A stretch of 56,203 nucleotides of DNA, taken from Bacteroidales bacterium (GTDB lineage: Bacteria > Bacteroidota > Bacteroidia > Bacteroidales > Lentimicrobiaceae). Positions 44,544 to 53,125 of this stretch are shown piece after piece (within the stretch, counting starts at the first letter, position 1; every line of letters starts with the position of its first letter). The stretch covers positions 1 through 56,203 of the forward strand of contig JALHHH010000005.1 of the NCBI GenBank assembly GCA_022837485.1, written 5' to 3'. Made by a program: the position numbers and the translations under genes. A model generated the notes under the pieces. That model was not told the origin of the DNA and did no database searches. It was given only the letters and a program-made list of their open reading frames with translations.

Positions 44544-45125
44544 TCAGATTTTTAAGCGTTCGCGGAAAGGTTCAAAGGTCATGAAGTCGGCGTGATGCAC
44601 TACATAGGCTTCCGTGGAGCGTTTTACCATATTTCCTTCACCGGCATGGGTTGCAATGATGTGACAAACTTCTGCAGGAACCCCGCACATTTCGGCGAGC
44701 GATACGCCCGAGAACGGATGCCTCAGGTATTTGCCGTAACTTCCCTGCACCGATTTGCCGTCTTTCATCTCATATTCAAGAAGTTTTCCAACATCGGCAA
44801 GAATGGATCCTGCTATCAGAACATCCATGTTGACCGGAAGGTCGTTTTTGAAGAAAAGATTCATCTGATTGCCGCAATCCTTCGAGATGTGTACAACCGC
44901 CCGTTTGTGGTCCATAAACGTAACCTTCAGATCGGGCCCGGCCAGCAGCGTAAACGGGATGCTGTTCAGGTCAGCGGGTGTGAGCACGCTTTTTTGCAGT
45001 GCCAGTGCCCAGGTGTTTGTTGTGGCTTCACGCAGTGCACGGTCGTTGATCCATTCCAGCTCGGGCCAGAGTTCCTGTGCCTGCTGTATGTATTTAGAAT
45101 GTATTTCCGGGATCATTATTTTCAT
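44544..45125 (-). CDS. HD-superfamily-like protein with altered HD motif
   Basis: 193 residues, no signal peptide. The second half resembles an HD hydrolase: a helix ending SILADVGKLLEYE where families have HDxGK, then RHPFSGVSL, IIATHAGEG and VVHHADFMTFE. The His of the HD pair is Ala110 (AD instead of HD); His136, His160 and His178-Asp180 remain. It may therefore bind a ligand or metal without the usual phosphohydrolase action, or use a variant site. It sits between the hydro-lyase (22 nt) and the dehydrogenase (62 nt) on the same strand, which argues for a role tied to that pathway. I do not know its substrate. Confidence 0.7.
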   Translation of the reverse strand: MKIMIPEIHSKYIQQAQELWPELEWINDRALREATTNTWALALQKSVLTPADLNSIPFTLLAGPDLKVTFMDHKRAVVHISKDCGNQMNLFFKNDLPVNMDVLIAGSILADVGKLLEYEMKDGKSVQGSYGKYLRHPFSGVSLAEMCGVPAEVCHIIATHAGEGNMVKRSTEAYVVHHADFMTFEPFRERLKI

Positions 45126-45186
45126 AATTAAGTTGTTACCAAATTGCTTTGACTCCTTTAGCCTTGTTTCTTGCTGAATAATTCCG

Positions 45187-46389
45187 TTATGCTTTCAGTT
45201 TTGCAATGATGGCATCGGCCATCCGGCGGGTTGAGGCCGCACCCTGGTTGACTACATCCGGGGTTCCTCTGAGTTTGAGCATATCGTAAGCCCTGGTGTT
45301 TCCTTCAGCAACCACATCTATCACCGCCTTGCGAATTCTTCCGGCTATTTCATTTTCGTTCAGATGCTCAAGCATCATAACGGCCGATAGTATCATGGCA
45401 ATGGGGTTAACGATGCTGGTTTCGTAACCGGCATACTTGGGTGCCGAACCGTGGGTTGGTTCAAAAACGGCAACTCCGCTCTCAGGATTAAACTGGGCGC
45501 TGGTGGCAAATCCCAGGCCACCGATAAGTCCTGCAAATGCATCCGAAACGATATCGCCAAACATGTTTCCTGCAACGATAACATTGTAGTTTTCAGGATT
45601 TTTGGTCAGCCACATCATCATGGCATCTATGTTCACATCCTCGACTCTGATGCCCGGAAATTCGTTTTTACTCATCTCCTGGGCCGTTTTCAGCATCATG
45701 CCGGAGGTTTCTCTTATAACATTGGGCTTTTCACAAACCGTTATTTTATCAAAACCCCGCTTTTGTGCGTATTCAAATGCTGCCCTTACGATTCGCGAGG
45801 TGTATTTTTTTGTAAAGATGCGCGTCGAAACGGCCAGCTCAGGCCTTGGACACCAGGCAAAGTTATCCCTGAATTTCTTATGGGTCATCAGCGCATTGTA
45901 AACCGTGTCGTCGGGATTTGTCCATTCAACGCCTCCATACAATCCTTCCGTGTTCTGACGGAAGATCATCACATCCACTACAGGCTCTTCCGGCTGTCCG
46001 CCGCTGCCTCTGCGGATAAAATTCAGGGGATTGCCCGGCAATGTCCGGCAGGGCCGCATGCAGATGTCTAGGTCGAACATTTGACGCATGCTTACAATCG
46101 GACTGTAATAAGTGTAACCTTTATCCTGAAGTGCAGGCGAAAGCTCTGCCGCAGCCTTGTCCTTCGGTTTGCTGGTGATGGCTCCGAAAAGGGCAATTTT
46201 GTGTTTTTTCAGCAATTCAATGGTTCTGTCGGGCAGCGGATTGCCTTCATTGCACCAGAATTCCCATCCGATATCGCCGTGAATGTATTCTGCTTCAAAC
46301 CCGGCTGCATCCAGTACGCGGAGAGTTTCTTCCAGGACTACTTTTCCAATGCCGTCGCCCGGCATGGTTACAATCGTTCTTTTTGCCAT
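45187..46389 (-). CDS. Isocitrate/isopropylmalate-type dehydrogenase
   Basis: 400 residues. The beta-decarboxylating dehydrogenase family is clear: TIVTMPGDGIGKVVLEE at the start, ISMRQMFDLDICMRPCRTLPG-type substrate region (SMRQMFDLDICMRP), DVMIFRQNTEGLYGG, the metal site NVIVAGNMFGDIVSDAFAGLIGGLG, and FEPTHGSAPKYAG. These enzymes oxidise isocitrate, 3-isopropylmalate or homoisocitrate with NAD(P)+ and Mg2+. The exact substrate is not settled. I chose the ATG at 46389 because MAKRTIVTMPGDGIG is the normal start; an upstream ATG at 46473 would add 28 residues without family character. It is first in a unit with the HD-like protein and the LeuCD-like fusion. Confidence 0.9.
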   Translation of the reverse strand: MAKRTIVTMPGDGIGKVVLEETLRVLDAAGFEAEYIHGDIGWEFWCNEGNPLPDRTIELLKKHKIALFGAITSKPKDKAAAELSPALQDKGYTYYSPIVSMRQMFDLDICMRPCRTLPGNPLNFIRRGSGGQPEEPVVDVMIFRQNTEGLYGGVEWTNPDDTVYNALMTHKKFRDNFAWCPRPELAVSTRIFTKKYTSRIVRAAFEYAQKRGFDKITVCEKPNVIRETSGMMLKTAQEMSKNEFPGIRVEDVNIDAMMMWLTKNPENYNVIVAGNMFGDIVSDAFAGLIGGLGFATSAQFNPESGVAVFEPTHGSAPKYAGYETSIVNPIAMILSAVMMLEHLNENEIAGRIRKAVIDVVAEGNTRAYDMLKLRGTPDVVNQGAASTRRMADAIIAKLKA

Positions 46390-46786
46390 TTTTCTGATAT
46401 TTTTTTGTGATTGAACTACTGACAATGCATCAAAATTATGGAACATCCGGCAAACACCAAGGCTTTTTGGCAAATTTCTTTCAGATTAAGTTCCCATTCT
46501 TATAAAAATATGTATGATATATATGATTATAACTAATGTTGTTCTTAACGGATTGATAAGAAGTTCTTTAAGTGTATGATCAGAAACAATTCAACCCTTC
46601 TATAATGGCTAAAGTACAGAGTTATAATAATTTTGAATTTCTGTATTTTTTCCGGACAGAGTTTAAAAAAAAGCCCTGCTTCCTTCCGGCGCGGTCCTGT
46701 AAAGCCTGCGCGGGTACTGACATACGGGTGACAGAAGTGAGATACTTTCGTACCTTTGCAGGCGGTAAAAACGAAGCGACGCAACT
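46390..46786. other. Divergent intergenic region, dehydrogenase unit / cca
   Basis: It contains the promoter at 46431-46460 (minus). On the plus side TACCTTTG (46751-46758) lies 28 nt before the GTG of cca and fits a -7 box, but without a good -33 element. Nothing else is evident. Confidence 0.4.
46431..46460 (-). promoter_or_regulatory. Bacteroidota-type promoter of the dehydrogenase-HD-LeuCD unit
   Basis: On the minus strand TTG (46458-46460), a 19-nt spacer and TAATTTTG (46431-46438) form a good -33/-7 pair, with a predicted start near 46424 and a leader of about 35 nt before the ATG at 46389. It falls inside the upstream extension of the frame, which supports the shorter start. Confidence 0.7.
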
Positions 46787-48214
46787 GTGAATCTTTCAGC
46801 TGAACTTAATCATCCCATATTTAAAGCAGTGGCAGAAATGGCTGCGGAAACCGGAGTGCCTGTATATGTAATCGGTGGGTACGTAAGGGATCTTTTTCTG
46901 AAGCGCGGCTCGAAAGACATTGATTTTGTGACGGTAGGAGATGGGATATTGCTGGCTGAAAAGGTTGCTTCTTCCTTTCAGGGACATCACCCGGTGAGTG
47001 TTTTCCGCAATTTCGGCACAGCCATGTTTCACCTCGACGATCTGCAGCTGGAGTTTGTGGGTGCACGCCGTGAGTCGTATCATCCCGATTCGCGAAAACC
47101 CGACGTGAGCTCCGGAACCCTCGAAGACGATCAGAAACGCCGCGATTTTACCATTAATGCCCTGGCAATAAGCCTGAACCGGGATTCTTACGGCGAACTG
47201 CTCGACCCGTTTGAAGGAATTGAAGATCTGGAGAAGGGTATAATCCGAACCCCGCTGGATCCGGATATCACCTTTTCCGACGATCCTCTGCGTATGATGC
47301 GTGCCGTAAGGTTTGCCGCACAGCTAGGTTTCACCATACATCCCGAAACTTCACGGGCCATAAGCCGGAACAGCGGGCGCATAAAAATTATTTCGGGTGA
47401 ACGCATCAGCGAGGAACTGAATAAAATTATCCTCTCGGAAAAGCCATCGGTGGGATTTAAGCTGCTCGACAAGGCCGGGCTACTGGAAATTATCTTCCCT
47501 CAGTTTGTCGCATTAAAAGGTGCCGCAACCGTTGATGGCAAAGGTCATAAAGATAATTTCTACCACACCCTTGAAGTCCTCGACCGCATTGCGCCCAATA
47601 CCGGTAACCTTTGGCTTCGATGGGCTGCCGTACTTCACGACATCGGAAAACCACCCACCCGCCGCTTCCTGCCGGATCAGGGCTGGACGTTTCACGGACA
47701 TGAAGTGAAAGGAGCCCGGATGGTTCCGCAGATCTTCAGGCAACTTCGCCTGCCACTGAACGAGAAAATGAAATACGTTCAGAAGCTTGTCTCACTGCAC
47801 CTGCGTCCCATAGGATTAACAGAAGAAGAGGTAACCGATTCGGCCGTCCGGCGTTTGCTTTTCGATGCAGGCGACGATATCGACGATCTGATGACGCTTT
47901 GCGAAGCCGATATAACATCTAAAAACAAAGAAAAGGTTCAGCGATTTTTGGCTAACTTTGCCATGGTTCGCGAAAAGCTCAGGGAAATTGAGGAAAAAGA
48001 CCGCCTGCGCAACTGGCAGCCCCCCGTTTCCGGCGAAGTTATTATGGAAGCATTCGGACTGAATCCCGGGAAGGAAGTAGGGGTGATCAAAACGGCCATC
48101 CGCGAAGCCATCCTTGACGGAAAGCTTGAAAACGACTTTGGTAAGGCGTATTCATTCATGCTGGATGAAGGAAAAAAAATGGGATTGATTCCTTTGAAAA
48201 AAGAAGATTCGTGA
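46787..48214 (+). CDS. cca: CCA-adding enzyme / poly(A) polymerase-family nucleotidyltransferase with HD domain
   Basis: 475 residues from a GTG at 46787. The nucleotidyltransferase site is VIGGYVRDLFLKRGSKDIDFVTVG (GG ... DID); the RRDFTINALA motif, the RNA-binding helices and SDDPLRMMRAVRFAAQLGF follow. An HD domain with LHDIGKPP begins near 280. Class II enzymes of this kind add or repair the CCA 3' end of tRNA. Distinguishing CCA-adding from poly(A)-adding types needs comparison; the single gene and location next to miaA favour a tRNA role. The start is GTG, as the frame has no earlier ATG; a -7-like TACCTTTG lies 28 nt upstream. Confidence 0.92.
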   Translation: MNLSAELNHPIFKAVAEMAAETGVPVYVIGGYVRDLFLKRGSKDIDFVTVGDGILLAEKVASSFQGHHPVSVFRNFGTAMFHLDDLQLEFVGARRESYHPDSRKPDVSSGTLEDDQKRRDFTINALAISLNRDSYGELLDPFEGIEDLEKGIIRTPLDPDITFSDDPLRMMRAVRFAAQLGFTIHPETSRAISRNSGRIKIISGERISEELNKIILSEKPSVGFKLLDKAGLLEIIFPQFVALKGAATVDGKGHKDNFYHTLEVLDRIAPNTGNLWLRWAAVLHDIGKPPTRRFLPDQGWTFHGHEVKGARMVPQIFRQLRLPLNEKMKYVQKLVSLHLRPIGLTEEEVTDSAVRRLLFDAGDDIDDLMTLCEADITSKNKEKVQRFLANFAMVREKLREIEEKDRLRNWQPPVSGEVIMEAFGLNPGKEVGVIKTAIREAILDGKLENDFGKAYSFMLDEGKKMGLIPLKKEDS

Positions 48215-48275
48215 ATTTGGATTTTTAAACCCAATCAATTAATTTTAACCACGGTAAACAAACACCATCAAACCA

Positions 48276-48866
48276 ATGCACGCCTACAGATTCAGAATGC
48301 TCCATGAAGATCAGGAAGATTTTCTCAGGGATTTCGATATTTTATCTTCACAGACATTTGCCGATTTTCACCAGATTATTCGCGAATCGGTTGAATTAAG
48401 CGGTAACGAGCTGGCATCCTTTTTTGTCTGCGACCGTAACTGGCGGAAAAAACGTGAGATTACCCTGATTAACATGCAGGAAGATGAAATCATGCCGGAA
48501 GAGGAAGACGATGACGACCGTCGCGGACCCCGCCCCGGACGCATGCCCATCGATGAAATGGATAAAGTCAGGGTAAAAGACATCATCGATGATCCCCATC
48601 AGAGACTTTTATATGAATATGATTTTCTGCATCCCAAAATCTTTTTTGTAGAGCTGCTGAAGATATTTGAAGCCGATCCGGCTTTGGCTTATCCCACATG
48701 CGTAAAAAGTACAGGTAAACTGGTACAGGCAGTCCCCCCGCTTATGCCGGCCGATCCCGACGGGGAGGACGAAGTTGCGCTGCTCAGTGAATTCGACGAC
48801 ATCATGGATAACGAAGATGAAGACCTTCCCGAACCTACTTTCGGACAGGATCTTGACTTTAGCTGA
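48276..48866 (+). CDS. pRiA4b ORF-3-like protein between cca and miaA
   Basis: 196 residues. The N-terminus MHAYRFRMLHEDQEDFLRDFDI, the HQIIRESVELSGNELASFFVCDRNW stretch and a very acidic middle (EDEIMPEEEDDDDRRGPRPGR) match the pRiA4b ORF-3-like (also called IS1096 passenger TnpR-like) fold as I know it. Family members have no known activity. It lies between cca (61 nt gap) and miaA (its stop TGA shares a base with the miaA ATG), so it is cotranscribed and translationally coupled with tRNA genes. That place argues for a housekeeping role and not for a mobile element. Confidence 0.75.
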   Translation: MHAYRFRMLHEDQEDFLRDFDILSSQTFADFHQIIRESVELSGNELASFFVCDRNWRKKREITLINMQEDEIMPEEEDDDDRRGPRPGRMPIDEMDKVRVKDIIDDPHQRLLYEYDFLHPKIFFVELLKIFEADPALAYPTCVKSTGKLVQAVPPLMPADPDGEDEVALLSEFDDIMDNEDEDLPEPTFGQDLDFS

Positions 48867-49786
48867 TGTCCCGCCCGAAATCAAAATACCTTATCGTAAT
48901 CACCGGCCCCACTGCCTCAGGAAAAACCGCCTTGGCAATTGAGACGGCACTCCATTTTGGCTGCGAAATTGTTTCTGCCGACTCCCGGCAGTTTTACCGC
49001 GGACTCGAAACCGGAACCGCAGCACCGGATGCGGAACAGCTGAGCCTGGTTCCCCACCATTTTATCGGACATCTGGATCCCGAACAGGCATACGATGTTT
49101 CCCAATACGAAGCCGATGCCCTGCGATTGCTCAATAAACTGTATGCCGTCAGCAATTTCGTCGTTCTAACCGGAGGTTCAGGTCTTTACATCAAAGCGGT
49201 GTGCGAAGGACTGGATGAATTGCCGGCCGGAAATTCGGAGATACGCGAAATGCTGCGAAAACTGCTGGAGGATGAAGGATTGCCGGCACTTAGAACCATG
49301 CTCCGCAAGCTGGATCCGGATTATTCGGAAAAGGTCGATCCGGCAAATCCCAACCGTTTGCTCCGGGCTCTGGAGGTTTGCCTTTCAACAGGCAAACCGT
49401 TTTCATCGTTTCATACCAACACTCCCGTATCACGGGATTTTATTCCTGTAAAAATTGGAATCGACCTGCCGCGGGCTGAATTGCACCGGAGGATTAACGA
49501 AAGGGTGGATAAAATGATGGAAGCCGGACTGGAAGAGGAAGCACGAAAGTACTATGGCCAACGTCACCTCAATTCCCTTAATACCGTGGGATATAAGGAA
49601 TTATACAGCTACTTCAGCGGTGAAATTACCCGTGAGGAAGCCGTCGGGAAAATAAAGACCAATACCCGGCGCTATGCCCGCCGACAGCTTACCTGGTTCC
49701 GGAAAGATAAGGACATCATATGGTGCAAACCCGATGCCGCTGAAATTATTGCAATCATTAGCAGACAAACCGGAAGGATTCATTAG
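48866..49786 (+). CDS. miaA: tRNA dimethylallyltransferase MiaA
   Basis: 306 residues. The ATP-binding P-loop is GPTASGKTALA; the DMAPP/tRNA motifs follow: EIVSADSRQFYRGLETGTAAP and VVLTGGSGLY. The C-terminal half has the NPNRLLRALEV and LNTVGYKELYSYF motifs and the RRYARRQLTWFRKD tail. MiaA transfers a dimethylallyl group to A37 of tRNAs reading UNN codons. The ATG at 48866 overlaps the stop of the ORF-3-like gene by one base. Length (306) is normal. The genes cca, ORF-3-like and miaA form a tRNA maturation unit. Confidence 0.96.
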   Translation: MSRPKSKYLIVITGPTASGKTALAIETALHFGCEIVSADSRQFYRGLETGTAAPDAEQLSLVPHHFIGHLDPEQAYDVSQYEADALRLLNKLYAVSNFVVLTGGSGLYIKAVCEGLDELPAGNSEIREMLRKLLEDEGLPALRTMLRKLDPDYSEKVDPANPNRLLRALEVCLSTGKPFSSFHTNTPVSRDFIPVKIGIDLPRAELHRRINERVDKMMEAGLEEEARKYYGQRHLNSLNTVGYKELYSYFSGEITREEAVGKIKTNTRRYARRQLTWFRKDKDIIWCKPDAAEIIAIISRQTGRIH

Positions 49787-49829
49787 ATTGAAACGCATTC
49801 GAATGCCGGCCTGGTTTTATTTCAGATTA

Positions 49830-50222
49830 TCAGCGCAATAAGCGTACCCTGTAGTTCTCTTCCAGATACCTGAAATACCAGTAAAGCCTCCGGTTTACTT
49901 CCATGCCGTAATCAACGGAAGGGTTGAAGTGCAAATAACTTCCTATCACGTGGCTGTACCTGCCCCGGTTGAAATAATCGTTCCAGTTCGAAACGCCAAT
50001 GTTGTTCATGCTCCGGTAGAAGCTATTGCTCCTGTCCCTCGACGGACTGTAGTTCATCAGATACCAACGGTCAAAATGCGGATCAATGATCGTTATTTCA
50101 TATTCCGTGCTGTCAATCATTACGTTAGCGGCCGTGCTGGTTGAAGATGTACTCTCTTTTTGCGGACTGCAGGCCCATCCGGCTATTATCAGAAGCAGTC
50201 CGGCTATGAGCAGTTTTTTCAT
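49830..50222 (-). CDS. DUF6146-like small lipoprotein
   Basis: 130 residues. A lipoprotein signal (MKKLLIAGLLLIIAGWAC, Cys at about residue 18) is followed by a linker rich in Ser and Thr, then a conserved domain with TEYEITIIDPHFDRWYLMNYSPSRDRS and FRYLEENYRVRLLR. I recall this as the DUF6146 family of Bacteroidota; the role is unknown. The start at 50222 (MKKLL) is preferred; an ATG at 50231 adds three residues, and the frame runs up to 50348. It is convergent with miaA (43 nt) and has a promoter at 50268-50302. Confidence 0.75.
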   Translation of the reverse strand: MKKLLIAGLLLIIAGWACSPQKESTSSTSTAANVMIDSTEYEITIIDPHFDRWYLMNYSPSRDRSNSFYRSMNNIGVSNWNDYFNRGRYSHVIGSYLHFNPSVDYGMEVNRRLYWYFRYLEENYRVRLLR

Positions 50223-50588
50223 GTCGTTCATATCTTTACAATTTCTTTTCCGCAACTTGTTTATGCACAAAGTTAATACCAATTTATCCTGTTTTATCCA
50301 AAAATTTATAAATAATCGGTTCGAAATGAGCAATTTCACTATCAACAACGAACACTTTTCGGATTAATGCACTTACCGATAAAGCATCCGGTATCTGCTT
50401 ATCCGCAAAAATTTGTATAGTCTGACTATAAAACAGTAAATCTGTCAGTTACGCCTGACAAAAAGGGCGTCCCTTAAGCAATGGTATTTTTTTTGATAAT
50501 CCGGCATATAAATTTGCCGGAATCCTGATTTGTGACTGAAGCTGAAAACAGTCTTGGATATGAGGACTTCCGCGAAAATCAAACTAAT
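50223..50588. other. Divergent intergenic region, DUF6146-like gene / thioredoxin
   Basis: The minus-strand promoter (50268-50302) lies here. On the plus strand TAAATTTG (50509-50516) fits a -7 box for the thioredoxin gene, but the nearest TTTG is only 13 nt upstream of it. No gene is recognised. Confidence 0.4.
50268..50302 (-). promoter_or_regulatory. Bacteroidota-type promoter of the DUF6146-like gene
   Basis: On the minus strand TTTG (50299-50302), a 23-nt spacer and TAACTTTG (50268-50275) are a wide but acceptable -33/-7 pair, 45 nt before the ATG at 50222. Confidence 0.45.
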
Positions 50589-50888
50589 ATGAAAGGAAAT
50601 TTTGCTGAAATAATTGCGTCGGGTACGCCCGTCCTTGTTGATTTTTATGCCGAATGGTGTCAGCCCTGCAAGATACAGTCGCCCATTCTTGCCGAAGTAG
50701 CCCGTGCAATGAATGGCCGTATCCGGGTAATAAAAATTGATGTGGATAAAAATCCGGCAATTGCTGCACGGTATCAGGTTCAGGGTGTTCCGACCCTTGC
50801 GCTGTTCCAGCGCGGACAACTGGTATGGCAAAAGTCGGGAGTTACACCTGCGCACGAACTGAAACAGGTATTCGACTCGTTTCTGTAA
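50589..50888 (+). CDS. Thioredoxin
   Basis: 99 residues. The fold begins VLVDFYAEWCQPCKIQSPIL, with the redox-active WCQPC, followed by IKIDVDKNPAIAARYQVQGVPTLALFQRG, which carries the cis-Pro (VPT). No signal peptide is present, so it acts in the cytoplasm, reducing disulfides with electrons from thioredoxin reductase. The active-site pair CQPC replaces the usual CGPC. The ATG at 50589 fits the family start; an upstream GTG at 50532 would add 19 residues. It is not next to a reductase gene. Confidence 0.9.
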   Translation: MKGNFAEIIASGTPVLVDFYAEWCQPCKIQSPILAEVARAMNGRIRVIKIDVDKNPAIAARYQVQGVPTLALFQRGQLVWQKSGVTPAHELKQVFDSFL

Positions 50889-51090
50889 AAATAGGTGGTT
50901 ATCCGGGGAAAGGGTGTATTAGTCAATAACAGTATGTTTCACTTCTTTAGATATATATAAAATTGTTTTGCCTGGTTTGCCAATGGTTACGATCCGGACA
51001 ATTTCCACATATTATTTAACGTACTAAAAATGCCTTCCCGTACTGGCTTTCATTTGAACAGTTACCGGTTTTATTGATGATGCGGCTCTA

Positions 51091-51765
51091 TCAGTCTGTG
51101 TTATGTGCCGGGACTTCAGGAAGTATTAAAATCCTCTGAATGCACTGCATCAGATCTTTCGGCGTATCTGCAATCTGATCCGGTTCAGCGCTTTCTAAAA
51201 GCTTCCTGCTGCTTAGTCCCCAGCTCACGGCTATAACCTTTACTCCTGCATTGCGCGAAGCTTCAATATCCCGTATTTCATCGCCAACGTATATTATCTC
51301 ACCGGGATTAATCTTTTCTCTGTCGAAAAGACGCTTCATTACTATATGCTTGCCGAAAAGACTTTTTCCACTGTAAATAAAGTCTGTTATATCCTTTAAC
51401 TCACTGTTTCTTAAGAACAGTTCGACGTTGGATTTTGCGTTTGATGTAAGTATCCCCAGGCGAAACTCCGATTTTTTAATTTCGTGCAGGGATTCCCGGA
51501 TTCCTTTTACAGGCTTTATTTCCAGAATACGTTTCCCCATTTCTTTTCTTACCCGAAGTAATATCAGAAGTAATTTAAATTCTGATATTTCGTATTTTTT
51601 CAGAAAATCTTTTGGCTTCCCCATGCGAATCTCTTCCCGGTCTTCTTTCGTGATTGGCTGGAAATTATATTCTGCAGCTATTGAATTAAAGATGTTAAAA
51701 GCCGGTTCTATGGTATCGGCAATGGTTCCGTCGAAGTCAAATACAATATATTTTATGGATCTCAA
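51091..51765 (-). CDS. HAD-superfamily phosphatase
   Basis: 224 residues. Motif I VFDFDGTIADT, motif II LGILTSNAK, Lys in the middle and motif IV YVGDEIRDIEASRNAGVKVIAVSWG are all present; the helical cap lies between motifs I and II. It is probably a phosphoglycolate-phosphatase-like enzyme of broad or unknown substrate. It is similar in layout but not close in sequence to the HAD gene at 41778-42434. Its neighbours (thioredoxin and a small exported protein) do not help. It converges with the thioredoxin gene (202 nt). Confidence 0.85.
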   Translation of the reverse strand: MRSIKYIVFDFDGTIADTIEPAFNIFNSIAAEYNFQPITKEDREEIRMGKPKDFLKKYEISEFKLLLILLRVRKEMGKRILEIKPVKGIRESLHEIKKSEFRLGILTSNAKSNVELFLRNSELKDITDFIYSGKSLFGKHIVMKRLFDREKINPGEIIYVGDEIRDIEASRNAGVKVIAVSWGLSSRKLLESAEPDQIADTPKDLMQCIQRILILPEVPAHNTD

Positions 51766-51874
51766 AATTCTTCCTTTTGTTAAATTCCCTTTCTCAGTAT
51801 CGGGTACCGGCCGTTTCCGTATAAAAAACCTTCTGGCCGGGAATCTTTTCCAGGGTAGGAGAGAACCGGCAATT

Positions 51875-52360
51875 TTAAAATCGGAGTGTTAATCCGATTC
51901 CGCTCCCGTTCAACGTTAATTTTAATTCACTTTTATCCCGTTTTGTACTTGACTGAAGGCTTCGGTTATATGTGTTTATAGCTCTTTTTGTTTTAACAAT
52001 GTAACCCTGATTGATTGGAAACGATATGGCAACCAATCCCAATCCTATTCCGGCCAGTGCCCACTCGGGTTCACCACCCCCAATCGCGGTTCCTATAGGA
52101 TAACCGATCAGGAAACCCCCGGTATAACTCAGAACCAGAGCCAGGGTATAATTGGCCTGAGCAGATTTAAACTGCTTGTATGCCTGTTCATTGGATTTTA
52201 AAGTCATTATAAACTGACTTGTCGGCAGCCTGTTCTCTCCCTGATAAAACCGATAGTCGCCCCTTTCCTTCTTTAGCGTAAGCGTATCGGCGGTAGTTTG
52301 TCCACAGCAGAAAGCCAGGCAAGCAGTAAAAAAAGTAAGAATGAGTAAAGCCTTTTTCAT
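51875..52360 (-). CDS. Small exported protein of unknown function
   Basis: 161 residues. A signal peptide MKKALLILTFFTACLAFCCGQ (possible lipobox CCGQ) is followed by a polar region, then a hydrophobic stretch (ALVLSYTGGFLIGYPIGTAIGGGEPEWALAGIGLGLVAISFPIN) that looks like two helices, and a polar tail ending in LNGSGIGLTLRF. The short final beta-like LTLRF recalls outer-membrane protein ends, but no family is recognised. The ATG at 52360 gives the signal peptide; the frame extends to 52501. It lies 109 nt from the HAD gene, on the same strand. Confidence 0.65.
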   Translation of the reverse strand: MKKALLILTFFTACLAFCCGQTTADTLTLKKERGDYRFYQGENRLPTSQFIMTLKSNEQAYKQFKSAQANYTLALVLSYTGGFLIGYPIGTAIGGGEPEWALAGIGLGLVAISFPINQGYIVKTKRAINTYNRSLQSSTKRDKSELKLTLNGSGIGLTLRF

Positions 52361-53125
52361 TATCCGGATTATTTGCTTTTCGTATGGTCTGTTTAAGGCC
52401 CAGGCAGATGCAGTTTCTGGTGCATCGGTACCGGCCGGAAAATCCCGATAAATGTACAATCTTTCTCCGTTTTTGATTAGAGAGACGTAAAAAAACTGCA
52501 TATATTTAATTATACGTATGCAAAATGAAATTTTACGGTTTAATCCGTCTCGTTATGAAGTGCAGAAGTAAGCTGTTCAGGATGTACCTGCTCAACATTT
52601 GATAAACATCATTTGCATTATTGTATTTGGTGAATTCTGACTTAATTGGTTCATTTATACCGCCTGGCTATATTTTGTTTTCTGTCCCGGAATGGTGGAG
52701 TTAGGCACTTTTTTTAAAAAACCTGCCCTTACTTAGTAGTGATCTGACAATAAAGGACTGGCATTTAAATATCGGTAAACGTCTGTCCATTTTTATTGTA
52801 CAATCGCTTGTCTCTTATGAATAAGGTTTATCAAACATTGACTGTAAAACTCTGATTTCAGGTAACACCCAGTATATATTTGGACTTTATCAGTGATAGG
52901 ATTTACTGGATTTCGTCGTTTTTTGCATATCTGGCTTCCATTTAATTCTTTTGATTGAGATGAGGTCAGAATCGATACCTGTTTTAAGTTAAATTGCAGT
53001 AATTTAATGCATTGTCGTGTCCTGGAGGTTAAGAAATGAAGTTCCTGTAATGCACACAAATCGTTGCGCCGACGATCAGCCTCCTGATGTTTACTGAGCC
53101 TTGTTTGGGAACCTGACAATGTTAA
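52361..53125. other. Long AT-rich spacer without a supported gene
   Basis: 765 nt with no credible gene. A 108-codon frame on the minus strand (52793-53119) has no recognisable motif and a composition unlike its neighbours. The region looks AT-rich and could hold decayed DNA. No tRNA, hairpin with T-run or clear insertion-sequence end was seen. Confidence 0.4.

Noticed and set aside
46545..46784. 79-codon frame upstream of cca on the minus strand
   Set aside because: It is low-complexity and covers the possible -7 box of cca; no family is evident.
48276..48866. Mobile-element reading of the pRiA4b ORF-3-like gene
   Set aside because: The one-base overlap with miaA and the housekeeping neighbours do not fit an insertion sequence; no terminal repeats or transposase are seen.
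50509..50516. TAAATTTG as the thioredoxin promoter
   Set aside because: The -7 match is good, but the nearest TTTG is only 13 nt upstream and the start codon it would favour (GTG at 50532) does not fit the thioredoxin N-terminus, so I did not call a promoter.
52793..53119. 108-codon frame on the minus strand
   Set aside because: No motif, no signal, and the residue mix does not look like a globular protein. I searched it for transposase or recombinase motifs by eye and found none.
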